Positions 11,446 to 24,331 of a stretch of 64,000 bases of DNA are shown one piece after another. The notes below the pieces were generated by a model, which was not told where the DNA came from, did no database searches, and worked only from the letters and a program-made list of their open reading frames with translations. The position numbers and the translations under genes were made by a program. Position 1 is the first letter of the stretch. Each line of letters begins with the position of its first letter. The stretch is from Anoplopoma fimbria. Lineage: Eukaryota > Chordata > Actinopteri > Perciformes > Anoplopomatidae. Where the stretch lies: positions 20,483,921 to 20,547,920 of the forward strand of contig NC_072462.1 in assembly GCF_027596085.1 (NCBI RefSeq), written 5' to 3'.

Positions 11446-11512
11446 GGATCATCGATTATCAGCAATCAGCAATAGCGGCAGAAAAACACGATTGGTACAT
11501 CCCTCAATGTAA
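11446..11512 (+). mobile_element. hAT-like element end fragment
   Basis: Directly beside the SINE-like copy, the segment ATCATCGATTATCAGCAATC followed by AAACACGATTGGTACATCCC resembles the terminal region of a teleost hAT-type non-autonomous element. A related end (CAATCGGTGCATCTCTA) lies at 18256-18272. No partner terminus was found, so this looks like a fragment. Confidence 0.4.
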
Positions 11513-11696
11513 ACATATAGCTCCCTTTCTTTTACGCTGGTCCAATCCGTGACTTAAAACCAAGATATGAACCGTAAGGGGAGTTTTGTGACCCATTGCA
11601 CCCTTAATTTCGGGCAAATGTGTGACATAAACGGCTTGACAAACAGTCATACCACCCTTTAAACCAAGTTTTCATAAACTTCACAACAAACAATAT

Positions 11697-11900
11697 GCAG
11701 AATTATACCCACAAAACCTTCCGGTGATTTCTGCCACTGCTGTGTTCATTATGATTTTCAAATATGGCTTCTCCAAAAAAAAAATCATAATGAACGCAGC
11801 GGTGGCAGAATTATGCCCAGAAAACCTTCAGGTGCTCTCTGACACTGCTGTGTTCATTATGTTTTTTCTGGAGAGGCCACATTTGGAAAAACCAATGGAG
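11697..11900. repeat. Compound inverted/direct repeat with 30-bp hairpin
   Basis: Bases 11729-11758 and 11781-11810 form a 30-bp inverted repeat broken by only two differences, both G-U compatible in RNA, around a 22-base loop. The same left-arm sequence then appears again as a direct repeat (about 11805-11851) together with its upstream part (GCAGAATTAT..CC). The loop sequence recurs after the second copy in inverted orientation (about 11861-11890). The pattern suggests a palindromic non-autonomous transposon or a template-switch rearrangement. No protein is implied. Confidence 0.75.
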
Positions 11901-12445
11901 CCGTCGGCGGAGAGCCCAGAGGCGGCAGTCATGCTAGCCTTCTGCCATCTCTCTCCCTCCAGATGCAACCTTTACATGCTCCATCTGTGGCTCCGTGATC
12001 GTTCTCTACAGCCACCAGCAGCGCCGCCAACAGAACTAGTCTCATCCAGCCCAGTTTGAGTAACATTGTCTTTGTTCGTTAATGACACTGTTCTCTCTGT
12101 GTCTGTTTGAGAGAGTTCGGCATGTTTTTTTTATTGCCTGCAACACAGTTTTCTTTTCTTGTGATCTTATATTCTGGCTGCCAGACCATCACCTCAGCGT
12201 TGTACAAGATAATTGAAAATTCATAGTGAATCCGTCATTAGGAGGACGAGTGTCGCGTTAAAAGAACATATGGCATTCACACCTGGCCTACTTTTCATTT
12301 ACACATGTGTAAATGTACGAGCGTAGGGTCTGTACCTGTTTTGCGAGAGAAAGAACTGGTACGCTCGGATACGCGGGTGAGGAGCGGATTAGATTATACT
12401 GCGCAGGCATGTTCAACAGTCGGTCAATTTCCTGCCACACTTGTG

Positions 12446-12511
12446 TCCCCCTCCCAGTCCCCCCTCCCAGTCCCCCTCCCAGTTCCCCCCCCCCCCCCAC
12501 CTAACCCCCCC
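12446..12511 (-). repeat. C-rich mini-repeat with minus-strand G-quadruplex potential
   Basis: The unit CCCCCTCCCAGT occurs about three times head to tail. It is followed by a run of about 14 C and another C run at 12505-12511. On the minus strand this gives many G3+ runs with short spacers, so quadruplex (minus) and i-motif (plus) potential is high. Confidence 0.75.
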
Positions 12512-13446
12512 CATGACAAATTCCTCGATTTCCTCACAACACATTCCTGATGCATTATTGGTCACGGACATTATATGGTCCCACATATTCTGCCTCTCAG
12601 AGTCTGGGAAGTATCGAATTGCCCGTGCGTTTGTGTGAGCGAGTGAAAGACACCGATTAAAAAAAAAAAAGAAAAAGAGAGCAAGTAAAAAGACAGAGCG
12701 ACATGTAAGCCAACAGTGTTTAATCCACCAGTTGGAGAAGATTTAGTGTCTTGTTTTAATGGAGTTTTCAAAATTGTAAGAATTCTGGCTGGCTTTATTC
12801 GAATTTCATGGCTTTTATCAATTGTCTGTTTCTTGAGCTGTGACCAATTGGTGATGGGAAATCATCTTCCAGTATCTCAATTAAGACTGTTTGTACTGAC
12901 TCCTAATACACATAAAGACCTGCTTCGAGTAGTTTCGTTTTTCTATTAGACGGACTCAGGTTTGCTACACTGCTACTGTTAAAATAAGATAAGGAAAACG
13001 TTCCAACAAACAAAAGATCAGTTGGCACTGTGAGTCCGTACTTTTCAACTTCAGCGGGTTTGAAGGCAGCTTGTGAAAATATGTCATGCCATTTCCTGTC
13101 TGGTTCCATTAAGGCGAGATACACGATGCCACATAATGACGTTAAAATATTCCTCAGACCTTTCATAAACACTGCGCTAACCAGAGGGAGAATGTGCGTC
13201 TGTGGAGAATAAGCCAGTGTTTGTAGTGGCAGTGGGGGGGGACTGACATGACTCGAGGCGTCCATATTGTTGAGGAAAGTGAAGGAGGTTTAGCTCAAGT
13301 GTGAAATCCATATTGAAGCCCTTCGGTTATGCTCGACTTGACGGGCTGCGTGTGTCTGTGTGAACGGTGTGGGTGCGTTTTCACATCTGTTCGTCTGTGT
13401 GTGTATGCGCGTGTGTGTGTGTCTACTTTCATGCTTTCCTTCGTCC

Positions 13447-13447
<1 letters not shown>

Positions 13448-13486
<39 letters not shown>
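13448..13486 (+). repeat. (GT)n microsatellite
   Basis: About 39 bases of GT, followed by GCGTGCGTGG. GT-rich interrupted sequence also precedes it from about 13350. Confidence 0.95.
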
Positions 13487-13489
<3 letters not shown>

Positions 13490-13984
13490 CGTGGTATGCT
13501 ATAGAAGACATGGCTCTGTGCATTGGTGTGAGCGTATCGCACTGGTATTTCCATTTAAATGTGTGTGACTGCGGTATAATTCATGACCCTCCACTATTGC
13601 TTAAATCCATTGACTGGTAGCTCAAAAATGTAGAAAAAAAAAAAAAGTCCATATGGTACTTATCATAAGCAGCCATATTTCTCCATTACTAGAAGCAATT
13701 TGTTTTAATTGCCTACTTAGAAGTAATATGGCCTCAAACTAGCTTTTTTTTTTTCATAGAAAACTAAATGAAATATGAGAATGCCTATTAACTGCCACTA
13801 TTATGTTATAATAATCAGAAAATTGAGTTGTCAAGACTGGAAATCCTCTTTAAGTAGTTACAAAGCATATGCCATGTGTGTCTTTGTGTGTGTTGGGAAG
13901 TGCAGCTATGGTTACACGGTGGATTTGAACCAAATTATCCAACTTAAAATCTAAATCATAAAGGACGAGGACATGTTGCCACTG

Positions 13985-14245
13985 CATGGTACGGCATAAC
14001 TTTACTGTTTTTGGTTTTCCATTAGCAGAAGTTGTGTATAGTACTTGGTACCTGGTACAGTTTAAGTACTACCTCTGTCAAAGTTCCAAGAGAGATGAGC
14101 TGAAACTAGAAGGTGGAGTTAAAACACTGCACATCACTGATTGGTCAGAGAATAGTGACGGCACAGGACGTCCTGCAAAAAAAAACTTACCGAAGCCATT
14201 TTTAAATAGCTCAGCTACTGTCATAGCGACCAAAATTAGCAGTAC
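13985..14245 (+). mobile_element. Probable MITE (non-autonomous DNA transposon)
   Basis: The segment from ATGGTACGGCATAAC through TTTTTGGTTTTCCATTAGCA, the alternating GTACTTGGTACCTGGTACAG, and AAAACACTGCACATCACTGA matches my memory of a repeat found widely in teleost genomes. Terminal inverted repeats could not be defined with confidence, so the ends are approximate. Confidence 0.45.
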
Positions 14246-17200
14246 AATTAAGAAAGTGCAGGGTAACTCTCTTTAGAGGATAACGGGACTGTCCCGAAGA
14301 TTCACGCCAACAGAAAAGCAAAATAGAGAAAGGGCCTTGTTACCGACAGGGAGTCTGGTCGAACAGAACACTTATTGGAAATTACGCTTCTGGGTAGTCT
14401 TTTAAAAGAACAACCAAAAGTTGATAGTTTACACAGAAACCTATTGGTAAACTTATAAGAAATAGAATAATCATCATAATCTTTGATAGTATACTTTGAC
14501 GGTGCGGAATGGTACATGACTGCGCCGCCTTGTATTACCATATTCGCAGTGAAGCACATCCTCTCAAGGATGATTCCTAAATAGCACCCTGACCTCCGTG
14601 CGCACTCCACCCTGACTGGCTGGAGGGATGTTAATTAGTTTGAAATAATCCTGGAACTTCAGTGCAGTAGTTTAGATTTATAAGTATATAAAACATCACA
14701 GTGGTGGAAGAATTCTGCTGAGTCAGAGTTCACAAGTGACCGTGGCTGTGACTTCATTTCCCTGACTAATCAAATTGAGTGAAGCTTATTTGGGTGAATT
14801 GAATAAGTCTTTTCATGGTCACCACATCATACCTCCTCTGACAATAATGTCCATCTCCATTGCCTGAAATGTGTTACGAGCCGATAGTTTCAACCGATTC
14901 AAGATTGCTGCTCACAAGACAAGACTAAATCAGCTTCACTGTGGGACAAGCCAGTCCTGGATCAGCACTGTTATTTTAACATAATTTTTGCGACAAGCGA
15001 TGGCGAAAAGAATGAAGAAATGAAAAGCTAAAGCCCAGAAGAAATAGGTCATAATTGCATTAGAAAAAACCTTTGAAATCAACAGTCAAAAAAAAACATT
15101 AGGCACATTCTGCTCTCAATGGGTTGACATTGTTCATATTAAACTGCTAATGCACCCAAGGCTCCAGCTATTTCCATTTTGATGTGCAGTACACGATAGC
15201 GTTGTTTAAATATGATGTATTTACACACGCACACACGCACACACACACATACTACAGATAACCCCAGTCATGGAGGATTATGAATATTATTGGAATAAAA
15301 ACATTCTCTTTCTTTTAACAATGATTCCCACTCTGTGCTCGCGGCTGTGCTTGACTTAGCTCCTCCAATCGTTTTTCATGTGCAAGAGGCTTTTAGAAAG
15401 CTTTATGTTCAAAAGACAGGCATAAGGAGGATTCTTGTGGGGCTGTGACACTCCCATTAGGAATACGATTCCCACAATACAGCACACACATTAACTCATA
15501 AACACACACCAGCTCTGTAGTCCCCGCCTGCGGCAGCGTGCACACAGATTGTGCTTACATTGTACCCCAACATGTCAAGGGAGCTCTGACTCAGTATCGC
15601 TCTTGTAGTATGAACTTCTAAACTGGATTTAGCGTCACGGCTTCTCGAGGTAGAAAACCCCCCAACTTGTGGTGATTAAACGGTCGAGGAAACGGCCGAG
15701 AGTCTTTCTCATTTTCAATGCAAATGCAAGTACTTCAAGCTTGCTTTCCGCTTGCGTCAATTAACATATATGGAGAGGGCTGCGTCATTTCACTGTTTTG
15801 GAACATCCAGTACCATGCTGCAATATGTAAAGTTGGTTTTAAATGGATTTTCAAAGGGATACGGAATGCACTCTGACACATTTTCATCTTTCTTGACTCC
15901 TGGCTATCATCGTAATCTCATTAGACAAACAACAAGTTCTACTTGTGAGATGTAGGGAAATGTTTTTCATTATTTAAGGAGCAGAATACACCTGTGGCCA
16001 GTCTGGAAACACATCTGCTGTGTGCATCAATCATGGCCAATCAAATCAGCTCCTCTAATTCCCTTTAAAAGCAATGTTTTACTTTGGGGAGTCCAGAGCG
16101 TCTTCTTCTAAGAGGAGTAGAGGGTGGTGGTCTGGACTGGATAGTCATGTCTTGTTACAAGTCACAAATGTATAATACCCTAGATATGAATATTAATTAT
16201 GTATATTATGTTATATGAATATATGGAGCTGTAAATATGCCACCAAGGGCAGATAATGTGTTTTCTTTTAAAGTTGAAACTCTGAAAGACTTTATAAATA
16301 TTGAAAACATTGAGTAAGCACTAGTCATTTGATACATTATAACTCCGTGTTGATATGTATTATTCATGTAGCGACACAAAATGAAGAATTACACAATCCC
16401 CTACTGAGGAAAAGCCCTTCTTGTCCTTGTAACATTCTTTCAAAACACACCGTCTAACACACAAAACATTATTGTTAAACTTTTTACGATAATGAAAGCC
16501 TGACATTTCGGTGATGCTACTGATTCGGAATGAAACCTCTTCATTTCATTTCAATGATGGCACCAGACAGGAAATGATTAATTACAACATAAAGGTGTAA
16601 ATACTTCTCTTGGCCTTTGTTTGAATGGGACCGACTTTTCTTATATTCATACATCGTCGCTCTCTTACCACAGAGGAGCCAATAAGCAAGGCAGTTAACC
16701 CTTATCGGCCTCAGCAGAGTTCCCTTGTGTCGATGCTTTTAAAGCCAGGAACAAGTAGGATGCTGCCATCCTACGTCTTTGTGCGCAGTTGACTTTCCCC
16801 TGGATTACATAAAAGTAAGTTAAGGCATGGCAGTGTGGCATGACTAAGCCATTGGTGATGATCATTGAGCACGAATGGCTTTGGTCTCATAGAAACTGCA
16901 GTCTCTTGTGACAGAACCCAGATAAATAGCCTCATGTGGATGCTGGACTGTTGTCTTACTTCAATACACTGCAATGGATAGATGCAACTTTGTATATAGT
17001 TTACATTTTGACAAAATGGTGCATTTATTAGCATTTTGATGAAGACAGCCTGCATCTACTGGTTGTTTCCTTTTAAGTAATATCCAATACTTCTGTTAGA
17101 AAAGAAGACCGCCGTGGCCCTTCTAGTGAAACGGAAATGAAATAAAAAAGCATAGGCACTCGGTTGTATTTGGACCTGACAGAGGCAGACCGACATGATT

Positions 17201-17625
17201 CCTGCTGCTGTCTCCGAGGTGAATGGACTGTGGATGGAGATTACACCCCCTTTTGTCTGCTATAGATTTTGGCGATAAAAGCAAAAGAGAAGAACAATTT
17301 TCCTTCCCACAGTCTGAAATTGCCCTCTCTGTTGATGCTAGTGATGTAGTATTTCTATGGTAATGGTGCAATCATTTTTTTCCAGGGAGGTGGGATCGAC
17401 ACCACTTCATTTGATAAATCGAGGAATCCACGTCTCCGGAAAGTGTCTCAATTGTGAAAGCACATTGTAATGATCTTTTACTAAAGTTATTTTTGGCTCT
17501 TTTGACTTATCTCTTTGGACCTTTTCACACGTCATTAGGAGTCTTAAGGGCTTGTGGGATTAATTGTGAGATGGTTCGAGAGTCATTCAAAGAGCGAATT
17601 TAAACTTAGAAACAATGACAGCAAT

Positions 17626-17660
17626 CAATTATCACAGCTAAACATAGGCTGTGATAATTG
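17626..17660. promoter_or_regulatory. Perfect 13-bp palindrome, possible paired binding site
   Basis: CAATTATCACAGC (17626-17638) and GCTGTGATAATTG (17648-17660) are exact reverse complements around a 9-base spacer. Each arm carries the same AATTATCACAG word in mirrored orientation, as for a dimeric transcription factor site with homeodomain-like AATTA cores. Function is inference. Confidence 0.45.
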
Positions 17661-18212
17661 CAAAGATCAAATCTGATCATGCTTTACCCTTGGAGAAGTA
17701 AGTAATATGACGGAAGCACTGAATATCACCTCAAAGAACATACCTGTACCTTTTTTTGCTTCTAAATACCATTTATCCATCAAATTCTATATCTTAACAA
17801 AGAGGAAATTCTATTTGATTAAGACATGTCTGATAATAATTTAATCATCTGCCACATGTGCACTTCAAAGAAATTCCAATCATTAAAAATGCAAGGAGAG
17901 TAGGAGGCGGCCAGCCATCAGCACTATGAAATGGAGGCACTCAAACATGCTGTTGTTGACGCAGGTAGACAGGTGAGCAGAGAGGGTCAGAGATAGAGTC
18001 ACAAGGGAAGATACAGTCGATATTTTCTGCAGAAGATGTTAAAGAGAATTAGTTAAAGTTAAAGAATTAAAGAAAGAAAGATGTGGAGGTATGTATAGAG
18101 TATTGAATGTACAGACATGTATTAATTTACTCACTCTGAAGCACTTACTCAACAAGGACATGTAGTGGTTGTGGCTGTGACAAGAAGGTAAATTCAGAAA
18201 TATGAAACTGAT

Positions 18213-18275
18213 CGTCTAGTCACCGGCCATGGCCGATCAGCCGGAAACCAGCGGGTCTCAATCGGTGCATCTCTA
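18213..18275 (+). mobile_element. hAT-like element end fragment
   Basis: CCGGCCATGGCCGATCAGCC followed by CTCAATCGGTGCATCTCTA resembles a hAT-type terminal region, related to the fragment at 11446-11512. Confidence 0.4.
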
Positions 18276-18974
18276 CTTGAGATGCAGCCAAACCCTGTAA
18301 AATATCTTTTTTTATGTCAAGCCAAGCGGAGTTGTTACCACATATTGATTTATTCATAGATTGAGAGAGAGCTATTCAACACCTTCATAAGCTATGTCTG
18401 CGAGATTGTGTGTGTATTCAAACATATGCCTATGTGGGTTTGCATTGTGTATGGACTCAGCTCCCACGTTGCTAAGCTATAGCTGGCTGGTTCCTCTTTA
18501 AATAGGTGTTTTCACCCGAGTGGTTTTAGACCTCAGTTATTCATGGAACTGTACATTAAATGGGACAATATCTCGGTGCAACATCTCCCTGGGATGCTTA
18601 AATTGAAGGCATCATTACATGCACCGTTATTGTGATGGCTTGCCTTAGCTCTAAGCAAAGGCAAATGAATATGTAACAGAAGTCACTTCACCAGACACAT
18701 ACATCAGTGCCATTTTTTAAACGCCTAGCTGTCATTCTCGACATGAGGAGAATGTTAATTCTGCGCTATTATTCCTCTGTTCTAACCGTATTAACACCTT
18801 GCCTATGTGCTAACCGGTTAATGGATGATTTAACTTAATGTGTTTCGAGATTGTGTTGGAAGGTCAGTTTCAATCCAACATAAGCCGTCTGCATGTGTGT
18901 CCACACTCGACACTTTACTGCAACATGCCTGATCGGATAGTTTTTGAATATATTTCGTGGTCAAAGGAGCAGCT

Positions 18975-19215
18975 GTAAAACGGTGGATAAACACAATTTA
19001 TTTACTATAAATTCTTCACAATAAAATCCCCTGATATTCCTTGCCTCTTATTATTCCTTCCTGCAGTATTAGAAGACTTGTTTTGTGAAAAAAACAAACA
19101 AACTGATTAAGCTCCGTTAATTGAGCGATAAACACATTTAATTTCCTTTAAATTCTAAATTCTTCACATTAAAAGCCCCCCTCATTTTTTAATGTAAAGC
19201 TATTATTTTGAAGCT
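18975..19215 (+). repeat. Imperfect direct repeat of about 140 bp
   Basis: GATAAACACAATTTATTTAC..AAATTCTTCACAATAAAATCCCC (from about 18986) is repeated as GATAAACACATTTAATTTCC..AAATTCTTCACATTAAAAGCCCC (from about 19128). The copies differ by scattered substitutions and one small insertion, so this is an old duplication, possibly inside a larger interspersed repeat. Confidence 0.65.
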
Positions 19216-20151
19216 GATAAAATCGAGTCAACGGGTCTCAGAAGTGCTCCAGCTCTGGTTGTCCTCCTCTGAACCTATTTGCTCACCTTAGGAGAGGAAC
19301 TCCTGTGTTGGGGGCGATATGATACGAGTCCTACGTTTGATAAATTGTACAGATTGCGCCAATATGCTGCCTTCACTTCACATAGATCCAAACTCAATGA
19401 GAGCTAGGCCACCGCTGCATTTCGTCTGGCTGATTGGATCCCAATTCGTGCGAGATCCCATCTCGGAGCGTGCGGGACATAACCATTGCCAAAGAACGAG
19501 CAAACTTTAAGCCTCCATGTGCATCATAGCACCTGCAAATGTTTCTTTAGGCTTTAAGACGGAAAGCAATTACTTTTGAAACCTTTTTTTCATCCAGCCT
19601 TTTATAGACACAGATTGATCCGATTAAAAAAATGGTTAATGCAAGGACATTTAAGCAGCCTTTGTGTAATCCTGAGTATTTTGATGAAACCCTTTGCTTT
19701 CTGTTATATTCGCCACGGTAATTGGAGCAGCAATGAAGCATTCATTTAGAGGGATGTTAACCCCTCCACAAATGAGGCTCCAGATCTCTCAAATTAGCAT
19801 ATTGGAGCACCAAAATGGCTGCATACATCAATGGGTTTCCATTACAGAAAGATGGATGAGGTGGCCAGGGGCAACAAGCTGTGGCAGGGGTGGCAAGAGG
19901 ATGAGAGTGAGTGGGGGAAAAAAAACAACCCAAAAAAACATTACAGGTTACAATGGAGATTCACTGAGACAAATATGCAGAGAAAAAGAGAGGCATGGAA
20001 TGAGCAGCACAAGGAGGCAGACAGATAGAAGAGAGAGGCAGACACATGAGACATGTCAGGCCACCAGATGGTCTAATGACCACAGGAAATATTACAGCTG
20101 GCAACCGCACACCAACATTAATGACACCAGTCATTTAAGAGCCCTGAGAAG

Positions 20152-20153
<2 letters not shown>

Positions 20154-20189
<36 letters not shown>
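20154..20189 (+). repeat. (GT)n microsatellite
   Basis: About 36 bases of uninterrupted GT. Confidence 0.95.
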
Positions 20190-20193
<4 letters not shown>

Positions 20194-20825
20194 CGTGTCT
20201 TCCTGAGGGTATATGTGTGTGGCGCATTTAACAGTACTTGCAAGAAGCGGTCCTAATTGTCGTATAATTACCAAAAGGCAAAGTCTGGGGACGTTTTAGC
20301 CTTACATTGTGGGATGAGACAGCTGTGGGTTAGGCTTCGGATGAGACTATTTTGGTAAGTTCAATTTAGGTAAACGTCGTCCTGCCAACTTGTGCCACTG
20401 ACCAATGTCACGTGGTGTTGACAGTGCTGACCTGCAATCATAGTGTATTATCTCTGTGGCAACATTCACTTTAATTTAACCATTCTCTGTCCTTGGGTTC
20501 GACAAAAGGAGAACGGTTTGCAGACAGTTATGAGAAAGGAGGCAAATGCAAAAGCTGGGAAAATGCTCTGTAAACCTGTTTTCGTCTGGCAATTGAGCCT
20601 TGGTTGAAAGGAGGAGATGTTTGCATGAGCAGGAAAACATTGAAGATCCTCTCTCGGTTTGCATCTCCGTATTTTTCTTGCCTCTCCGTGTTTCCTTCCC
20701 CCCTATCTCTCCTATGGGGGTCTATATGAAATATTCTGACCATGCTCCTTCAGTGAACACATAATTAGAAACCACTGAACCTTGACTCAAACATGGGGGC
20801 TTTTCTCCTATCTGTTTGGGGAAGT

Positions 20826-20844
20826 GGGGGGGGGGGGGGGGGGG
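20826..20844 (+). repeat. Run of 19 G
   Basis: Nineteen consecutive G with further G-rich sequence on the 3' side. Such runs are polymorphic and prone to sequencing and assembly errors. Confidence 0.9.
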
Positions 20845-23770
20845 AGGTTGAAGATGTGGGAGGAGGAAGGGAGCTGGGGGTAGCCTGTAAAACATCTTCA
20901 TGGTCAGAATAATACACCGGCCTGAAATGGTTGAGGCCTTCAATACAGATAAGGGGGAGAAAGAGAGGGAGAGAGAGAGAGAGAGGGACGTGAGGATGAG
21001 GCAGCATGGATAAATGGATTGATAGATGGAGCATGGGGGAGAAGGAGGAGGAGGATGGGAGGCGTCGACAGTGAGATGGAAGCCCAGAGTTATGGCTCTC
21101 CTCCATTTGCTCTGTTTTCCACAGCCAGGGCTAACACTGGCACGGAACACTGTTTGGGTTTTATCTCCATTGATTATCCAGCTTCATCAAACAGCACTTC
21201 AATTTTAAAACAACAGGACCGGTGAAAATACTGCCCAAATAATAATTACACTAGCAGGTGGTAACATGAACGGTACAACCATTAAAAATAATGCTTTTTT
21301 TTTTTTTGGTTGTGTTACAACATGGGGCCAGTTGTGGCCACTGCTATGGCCTCTGGTGAAACGATAATTCTGCAGTTAGCCATGCGGAGACGGACATAAA
21401 TCTGTAACACTAATATGCTGTACGAGGAATAGGGCTGGGTACAAGCACCCTTTAGCTATTGACCAAAATAAACCATTACCCAGTAGTATCCACACTTCAA
21501 ACATTACCAGCAATCGACCCCTTTGTGTGCCGAGATCTTGAACAAAATAAACCAATTGTATGGTTTGGCTCGCAGCCAATCACCGCAAGCGATTAGATTG
21601 GTGCACTATCGCAGCAGCTACAACCCATTCAGCCGTGGTTGCTAACGGTGCTGGCAGGTAATGGTGCTAACAGCGCAAGTAAGAGTAACAGTGCTGTTAA
21701 ACCTCCGTTCTGTCAATGGACTAATCAGTATCTCAACACTTATGCAATTATCATATCATTTCATACTGTCATTAATACCTTTAAACAGCTCGATTGCGAA
21801 ACTATTTGTTGAATTATTCCTTCACACAGCTGTGACATGATGCTACAGGATGACTCTGAGCTTTTGTCATGACGTCTCTGTGAAACCTTGGCGAACACTC
21901 GGCTTACTGTGTTCATGAATGCAGTATTATGATATCATAGTGTAGCCTTTATCTCAGTATGGCCATGTCCTAGAGCTGCAATGTGAGTCTATTGTGATGT
22001 TTTTACTTTTCCTGCGTCCTTTACTGCTCTTTGTGTCTCATTGCGCTCCCGACGGAAGAGCTTGTTTACACCTCTAATTTGTGGCCTCGGTGTGTGACTT
22101 TTACCTGACTTTGTCCCCGTATAGCTTTATTATGTTGTCATGGTGTGACTAGCTAGTTATGGTCTGCGCTGACGGCTTATTGCTGTATTAGAAAAGGACA
22201 GAGGAGCCTTTGGGAGAGTTTTCATCACCGCGTGTCCTTGGAACACACACACATTCACACATTGTGACACATGATGTGGCGCACACACAGGGGCAGATAC
22301 TCACTCACCCTCACATCCACACATGAGGACATGTACGCATAACACACCCACATGCACCCTATTTTTTACGAGCCCTTCCCTTTCGGCTATAGCAGGAAAT
22401 GAATGTCCAGCAGCTGAAGCTGTTAATTAACATTTACGGCTGGAGATGACCGTTGAATCGTTAGACTGGCTCTCACAGCCTTCACGTCAAAGCATCCAGG
22501 GTATAAAAATCCAATCTCTGTCCCTGACTCGATGCCCAAGTAATGATGGTGGATCATGATGTTGATTTGTTTTATAATAGGGATCTAAACTACGCTGATC
22601 TCCTTCGGGGATACAGTATTCTTTTCATTATTTGGTGGCAGCGGTGAGTGACTCCGTTCTGACACCCGGGATGGCAAAATCTGCAAAGCTCGAACAAGTT
22701 GTTCAATTTACTTGAATTGTAAAGTCTCCCTTTATGTTCCTTGATTATAGCAATGCTCTCCCTTTAAATACAACATATAAAAGAATCAAACAATAACACA
22801 AAATGCTCTGTCACCAGCTTTTTTCATATCTTTGAATCTGTCATAATCTTTGTTCTCTTTTTGTCTTTTCTACCTCTAACTTTGATTTCTCAATTTCTCT
22901 CACTCCGTTTAATCCCTGAATCCGCCTCCCACTATTGAAACATTGGTTCCATACAAGCCATGGCGAGAGACAGTGTGTGATTTATAACCTGGACTTTGCA
23001 ATAGGAATATAAACAATAATAATAACAACAAACAGAGCAAACAAGATTGATCGACATGATAGAAAGGCATCTTCCACATCCAGTTGAAACCGCATATATG
23101 GATCAAAAAGCTTGGGACAGCATTATTTCTATAACAATGCTGTTTAAATAATTGGTTTATAGTAATCCAAAACTCTGCTTACAGTGTTCATTTGAGGTCT
23201 TTTCATACATGACATTCATATCACAGTATTTTTTGAAGGGTTCTTGCAATGAGGGTAATATATATATAATATTATATCACAGCAAAAATAATTTAACAAT
23301 TTAAAAAAGGACTTGGCTCCAAATATGAATGGAAATGAGGTATAGACCAAAAGTGTTTAGAAAGGAGTAGCTTGCCCCATAATGTCAATGTAATGTGATT
23401 TATTCAGAAGTATCCTAGCAACATCCTTGCTGTTTTTTGTTTTTTTTATTATTTGTGAGTTGCTTGTATTGCTGAGAAACCTGGATTTCAGCAATAAAGA
23501 ACATTTTCATATACTTGCTTTGGTTTCAACCATCTAGTAAAAAAACAAACCAGTATAATTACTGGACCCTTGCTCAGTTTCACATGTCCATTCGAGTTCC
23601 CTTGTCACACACATACAGTTTTTAGCATATGAGCCCAAAACCACACACGGATGTTATGCCCAACCCACACGGACATCTGAATCAGTTCCAATCGCAGCCC
23701 CAAACACCTGTCTGCCAATCTTCTAACGGTGCTCTGTCCATTTCCGCTTTCCCCCCGACCAAAGGAAACT

Positions 23771-23795
23771 GTGTGTGTGTGTGTGTGTGTGTGTG
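23771..23795 (+). repeat. (GT)n microsatellite
   Basis: About 25 bases of GT. Confidence 0.9.
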
Positions 23796-24331
23796 GGCAG
23801 CATGTGTGTCATTTGTCTGCGCATTGGTTCGTGTGTGAGCAGTCTGACGACCACAGATAAGGTGGCAGTTATCTTATCGTGCTGAGCCAACCCTACCCTA
23901 AACCCTCACAAACCTCAGGTGTCACAGCACGCTGGCTTTTCCCCAAGCATCCCCTCATTTTCATGTGAATTTCACACCATTTTCTCCATCTCTCAGTCCC
24001 TGCCCTCCCTCCCCTGTCTCTATCTGTCGATTTGCTCCACCCCTCCTTTTGATGGGCATTTAAAGCCCATTTTGGTCCAGTTTTGCTCCTCTTCTCTACC
24101 TTCATCCCTCCCCTTTTTCTCCCTTTTGCTCTTTAGATGTTTCTTGGTGTTCATCCACTTGGCCTTGCGATCAATCTCTCCCATCTTTGGCCAACTTTGA
24201 CAGCGTTTGCTATCCTGCTGATTCCCTTGTAGCCCACATCTGACATACTTTTTGCTCATTTCCTCTCCCTTTCTTGCACATCTAAATCTCCATTTCCTGT
24301 TTTTCCCCTTATTGCTGACCCCACTCTAAGT

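Larger units (their letters stand above)
12060..13960. other. No gene seen; C-rich minisatellite and GT array
   Basis: Unique DNA apart from the C-rich block at 12446-12511, an A run near 12660, and the (GT)n array at 13448-13486. Open frames through the C-rich block are composition artefacts. Confidence 0.6.
14290..18980. other. No gene seen; AT-rich unique DNA
   Basis: About 4.7 kb with no supportable gene. It includes a short CA array (15222-15249), the palindrome at 17626-17660, and a hAT-end-like fragment near 18213-18275. Several stretches (for example 15960-16080, 17540-17720) have the AT-rich, motif-dense look of conserved non-coding DNA, but conservation cannot be judged from one sequence. 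Confidence 0.55.
19245..24330. other. No gene seen; simple repeats
   Basis: About 5 kb of unique DNA. It contains a (GT)n array (20154-20189), a run of 19 G (20826-20844), a (GA)n tract (20956-20986), a T run (about 21296-21309), an AGGGCTGGGTA motif near 21431 reminiscent of a hAT end, a (GT)n array (23771-23795) and pyrimidine-rich DNA (about 23985-24130). The longest open frame of the window (170 codons from 19694) ends in a GT-array Cys-Val run and is not credible as a gene. Confidence 0.55.

Noticed and set aside
19694..20206. 170-codon open frame, the longest in the window
   Set aside because: It ends in a Cys-Val run from a GT array, has no recognisable domain, and its remaining composition matches local purine-rich DNA.
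20722..21150. 142-codon minus-strand Pro/Ser/Leu-rich frame
   Set aside because: It reads through a G run and a GA tract, so it is low-complexity composition only.
22500..22515. TATAAAAA-like motif as a promoter
   Set aside because: No GC box, initiator or donor arrangement nearby; AT-rich DNA yields such matches by chance.
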